From the NCBI GenBank assembly GCA_937136055.1, contig CAKZOD010000105.1, positions 1-43,369 on the forward strand: DNA of 43,369 bases. The letters are read 5' to 3'. How positions within the stretch are numbered: position 1 is the stretch's first letter; every line of letters starts with the position of its first letter. The notes below the pieces were generated by a model. The model did not search any database. It was not told where the DNA came from and saw only the letters and a program-made list of their open reading frames with translations. This document shows, one piece after another, positions 40,905-43,369 of this stretch. Position numbers and translations under genes: made by a program. Source of the DNA: an uncultured Oceanospirillaceae bacterium. Lineage in GTDB: Bacteria; Pseudomonadota; Gammaproteobacteria; Pseudomonadales; Balneatricaceae.

Positions 40905-42116
40905 CTACTTTTTTAACCACGATTTAGGGTTTGTTGTTTTTCCGTTTCGACGAATTGCAAAGTAAAGCCCTGGGCGTGAATTTCCACCACTACTGCCCGC
41001 AAGTGCAATCGTTTCACCTGAGTATACTTTATCACCGACTTTTTTATTCAGCTGATCATTGTGCCCATAAAGTGTTAAATACCCGGCTCCGTGATCAACA
41101 ATTAACACCATGCCATAACTGCGCAGCCAATCAGAGAAAACAATTTTACCACCATGCACTGCATATACAGGGCTTCGCTGCTTAGTGCGTATAAACACAC
41201 CATCGTATTTCAAGTTGTTTTCAACAGAGCCGAAGCTTCGCACAATTTTACCTTTAGCAGGCCAGCGAAGCTTTCCCTTTAATTGCTTAAAGGGTCTTTT
41301 ATCTGCCGCTTTAGCGGCTGCCAAGGCTCTTTGCTGTTGTTTTTTTTGTGCCGCTTGCTGAGCAAGCTTTTGTTTGTTGATTGCTTTTTGAATACTATTG
41401 ACTACAGTATTCAAGCGTTTTTTATCTGCTGCCAGCTTAGCTATTTTAGTGCGATTCTTAGCAATTTTTTTATCGCTTAACGCAAGGTTTTTCTTGCGCT
41501 GAACGCGCGTTGCCTGCAGCTTCTTACGTGCCTTTTCAATGCTTTCACGCTGATTAATTAACGCTTGTTGGGTTTCATCAATATCAACATCGTTAGTCTG
41601 CTTTTGCGCCAACAACGCTTTATAGGCCTCTACTTGCGCCGTTTGATGCAAGCGTATCTTCTCAAAATAGACCAACATGCGCGATACTTGCTCAGGGTCT
41701 TTTTGTTTAATCAAAAGCTTAAGCGGTGCTTGCTCACCTAGTTGATAGCGCTGCTTTAACAGTGCAGATAAAATCTGCTGTTGCTGGCTTAGCTGACCTT
41801 CAATATGACTCTTTTTTTCAAGGAAGTTCGCTAAATTCTTACTCAAGCCTTTGAGCTTTTTATCAATGCCTGATATTTGGCTCCCTAATTGGGAGATACG
41901 CTGATCATCCTTTTGCAGCGCTTGCTCTTCTTTTGAACGCTTAGCACGCTCTTTTTTAAGGGCTTTTTGTAGTTTGGTTAAACTACGCTCTAGCCCTTTG
42001 AGCTCTTTTTTAGCGCTTTGTGTTGATTGCGCTGCTTGCAACGCGAAAGGAGCATACAGCGTAATTATTAAACTTAACGACAATAGCGCTCTAAAAAGAT
42101 CACCCCTTTTTAACAA
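40905..42116 (-). CDS. envC: Murein hydrolase activator EnvC-like (coiled coil plus degenerate LytM)
   Basis: Periplasmic activator of cell-division amidases. Signal peptide about 1-28, a long Lys/Gln-rich coiled coil (about 35-285), and a C-terminal LytM/M23-like domain from GKLRWPAKGKIVRSFG. The M23 zinc ligands are missing (NLKYDGVFI and GLYFAIRR where catalytic enzymes have His), as in EnvC, which works without peptidase activity. 403 aa. The frame opens at GTG 42125, but I prefer TTG 42116, preceded by AGGTGAG with good spacing. It overlaps the gpmI end by 17 bp, so translation is coupled. Confidence 0.92.
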   Translation of the reverse strand: MLKRGDLFRALLSLSLIITLYAPFALQAAQSTQSAKKELKGLERSLTKLQKALKKERAKRSKEEQALQKDDQRISQLGSQISGIDKKLKGLSKNLANFLEKKSHIEGQLSQQQQILSALLKQRYQLGEQAPLKLLIKQKDPEQVSRMLVYFEKIRLHQTAQVEAYKALLAQKQTNDVDIDETQQALINQRESIEKARKKLQATRVQRKKNLALSDKKIAKNRTKIAKLAADKKRLNTVVNSIQKAINKQKLAQQAAQKKQQQRALAAAKAADKRPFKQLKGKLRWPAKGKIVRSFGSVENNLKYDGVFIRTKQRSPVYAVHGGKIVFSDWLRSYGMVLIVDHGAGYLTLYGHNDQLNKKVGDKVYSGETIALAGSSGGNSRPGLYFAIRRNGKTTNPKSWLKK

Positions 42117-43369
42117 GGGACTCACCTGTCATTTCACTAGGCTTATCTAACCCCATCAGCTCAAGAAGGGTCGGTGCTAAATCGCAAAGCGCACCATCTG
42201 ATAACTTAAGGCTTTCATTTTTAGGGCCGTCATAAACAAGTCCTACAGGGAAAATGGTATGTGATGTATGCGCTTGTCCTGTTTGATCATTAACCATCAT
42301 TTCGACATTGCCATGATCTGCACTCACCAGCGCATGACCTGACACTTCAGACATCGCCTGTAACACTTTACCCAGCGCTAGATCAACCGCCTCAACTGCT
42401 TTAACCGCAGCATCGAACACTCCAGTATGCCCCACCATATCAGGGTTGGCAAAATTGCAAATAATTAAGTCAAACGCTTGAGAACGGATAGCTTCGCACA
42501 GCTTCTCAGTTACCTCTGGTGCGCTCATTTCAGGTTGCAAATCATAAGTTGCTACATCTGGTGATGGCACTAAAATACGCTGCTCTCCTGGGTACTCCTC
42601 TTCCTGCCCACCATTGAAGAAGAAAGTCACATGGGCATACTTTTCAGTCTCGGCAATTCGTAACTGTGTTTTACCTAAGCTAGAGACATATTCACCAATA
42701 TCGTTAGAAATAGAAGATGGCGGATATGCACAGTTCGCTTCAATGCTTTTTGCATACTCAGTCATCATCACATAATCTGCCAGCTGCGGAGCATTGCTAC
42801 GCTCAAACTGATCGAATTCTTTATCCACAAAGGCTCTAGTAATTTCCCGAGAGCGATCAGGGCGGAAATTAAAGCAAATGATAGAATCCCCAGATTGCAC
42901 ACGACCATCCACACTTGATATCTTAGTCGCGCTGACGAACTCATCATTTTCATCTCTGCCATACGCTTGCTCAAGCCCCTGCGTTGCGCTCTCACTTTGG
43001 CTCTCACTGACACCGTTAACCATCAGCTGGTAAGCTTTTTCTACTCGATCCCAGCGATTATCTCGATCCATCGCAAAATAGCGACCAATAATGCTGGCAA
43101 CACCGCCTTCTGTTAGCTGCGGTTTTAGCTGCTCAAACACCTGCTGTGCTTGCTCTAGCGAATCATGAGCTGATCTCGGCGGCATGTCTCTGCCATCGAG
43201 AATGGCATGCAAGTAGATTTTTTTAGCACCACGCTTAGCAGCCATTTTAATCGCCGCAAAACAATGCTCTTGATGAGAATGAACGCCACCAGGAGAGAGC
43301 AAGCCAGTAAAATGAACGGCGCCTTCATTTGCAATTGCTTTATCAATTGCCGTGATAAGCGCACTGTTT
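42100..43369 (-). CDS. gpmI: 2,3-bisphosphoglycerate-independent phosphoglycerate mutase (5' end cut)
   Basis: Glycolytic enzyme interconverting 3- and 2-phosphoglycerate with two Mn ions. The window holds the last 422 or so residues of a protein of about 510; the gene runs off the right edge without a start. Visible active-site parts: SPGGVHSHQEH (His of the substrate site), DGRDMPPRSA, GRYFAMDRDNRWDR, FNFRPDRSREITR, KYAHVTFFFNGG, NFANPDMVGHTG, SADHGNVEMM and TSHTIFPV. The end overlaps envC by 17 bp. Gene order gpmI-envC-ctpA is widely conserved in gammaproteobacteria. Confidence 0.97.
   Translation of the reverse strand, partial: NSALITAIDKAIANEGAVHFTGLLSPGGVHSHQEHCFAAIKMAAKRGAKKIYLHAILDGRDMPPRSAHDSLEQAQQVFEQLKPQLTEGGVASIIGRYFAMDRDNRWDRVEKAYQLMVNGVSESQSESATQGLEQAYGRDENDEFVSATKISSVDGRVQSGDSIICFNFRPDRSREITRAFVDKEFDQFERSNAPQLADYVMMTEYAKSIEANCAYPPSSISNDIGEYVSSLGKTQLRIAETEKYAHVTFFFNGGQEEEYPGEQRILVPSPDVATYDLQPEMSAPEVTEKLCEAIRSQAFDLIICNFANPDMVGHTGVFDAAVKAVEAVDLALGKVLQAMSEVSGHALVSADHGNVEMMVNDQTGQAHTSHTIFPVGLVYDGPKNESLKLSDGALCDLAPTLLELMGLDKPSEMTGESLVKKG

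Noticed and set aside
1..43369. CRISPR arrays, insertion sequences, prophage or integron signs
   Set aside because: I found no regularly spaced repeats, transposase, integrase or phage structural genes. The gene content is core metabolism and envelope.

Overview
The window reads as chromosomal DNA of a Gram-negative, probably marine gammaproteobacterium with AT-leaning base composition. The grounds are Rnf gene order A-B-C-D-G-E, homodimeric AceE with a three-lipoyl AceF, E. coli-type class Ia NrdA/NrdB with a YfaE-like ferredoxin, KdsA for LPS Kdo, and the block gpmI-envC-ctpA-yibQ. I see no transposase, integrase, phage gene or CRISPR array, so most of it is core genome. The species cannot be named from the sequence alone.

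Layout. 0.1-3.1 kb holds small genes: a group II truncated haemoglobin, a membrane-anchored aspartic protease, an ArsR regulator overlapping an AHSA1/SRPBCC gene, a divergent cold-shock-domain protein and a VanZ-like membrane protein. 3.3-8.1 kb (minus) is aceE-aceF, with a clear terminator after aceF and a 710-bp upstream region carrying two related dyads. 8.8-9.9 kb has an AEC-family permease convergent with a GIY-YIG protein. 9.9-18.5 kb is an assimilatory sulfate reduction cluster: a TSUP permease, cysI, DUF934, cysH and cysG on the minus strand, divergent from cysD-cysN on the plus strand. 19.1-25.4 kb is rnfABCDGE. 25.5-27.5 kb is a coupled signalling pair (receiver-CheC-like protein and PAS-GGDEF cyclase). 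27.8-31.6 kb (minus) is nrdA-nrdB-ferredoxin. At 32.1 kb lies a tRNA-Tyr with its own promoter, then DUF2788, convergent with a HugZ-like gene. 33.8-38.2 kb holds kdsA, a pseudokinase-TM-FGE-fold protein and a secreted DUF4139 protein. 38.3-43.4 kb (minus) is gpmI (cut by the window end), envC, ctpA and yibQ.

How the genes fit together. The sulfur cluster takes sulfate through APS (CysDN) to sulfite (CysH) and sulfide (CysI with sirohaem from CysG). Rnf couples ferredoxin and NADH to an ion gradient. The nrd genes make dNTPs and maintain the diferric cofactor. EnvC, CtpA and YibQ belong to the envelope.

The least explained items are four. (1) A 273-bp intergenic element at 33173-33445 has three nested or adjacent inverted-repeat arms that fold as a three-way junction with 7-, 7- and 8-nt linkers; most arm mismatches become G-U pairs in minus-strand RNA, which would lead into the HugZ-like gene. 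(2) CysN ends in a shrunken APS-kinase-like domain without a P-loop, while the CysH beside it has no Fe-S cysteines. (3) A membrane protein joins a degenerate kinase domain to a periplasmic FGE-fold domain that lacks the catalytic cysteines. (4) The ArsR gene has a promoter bracketed by twin operators and appears to be leaderless.
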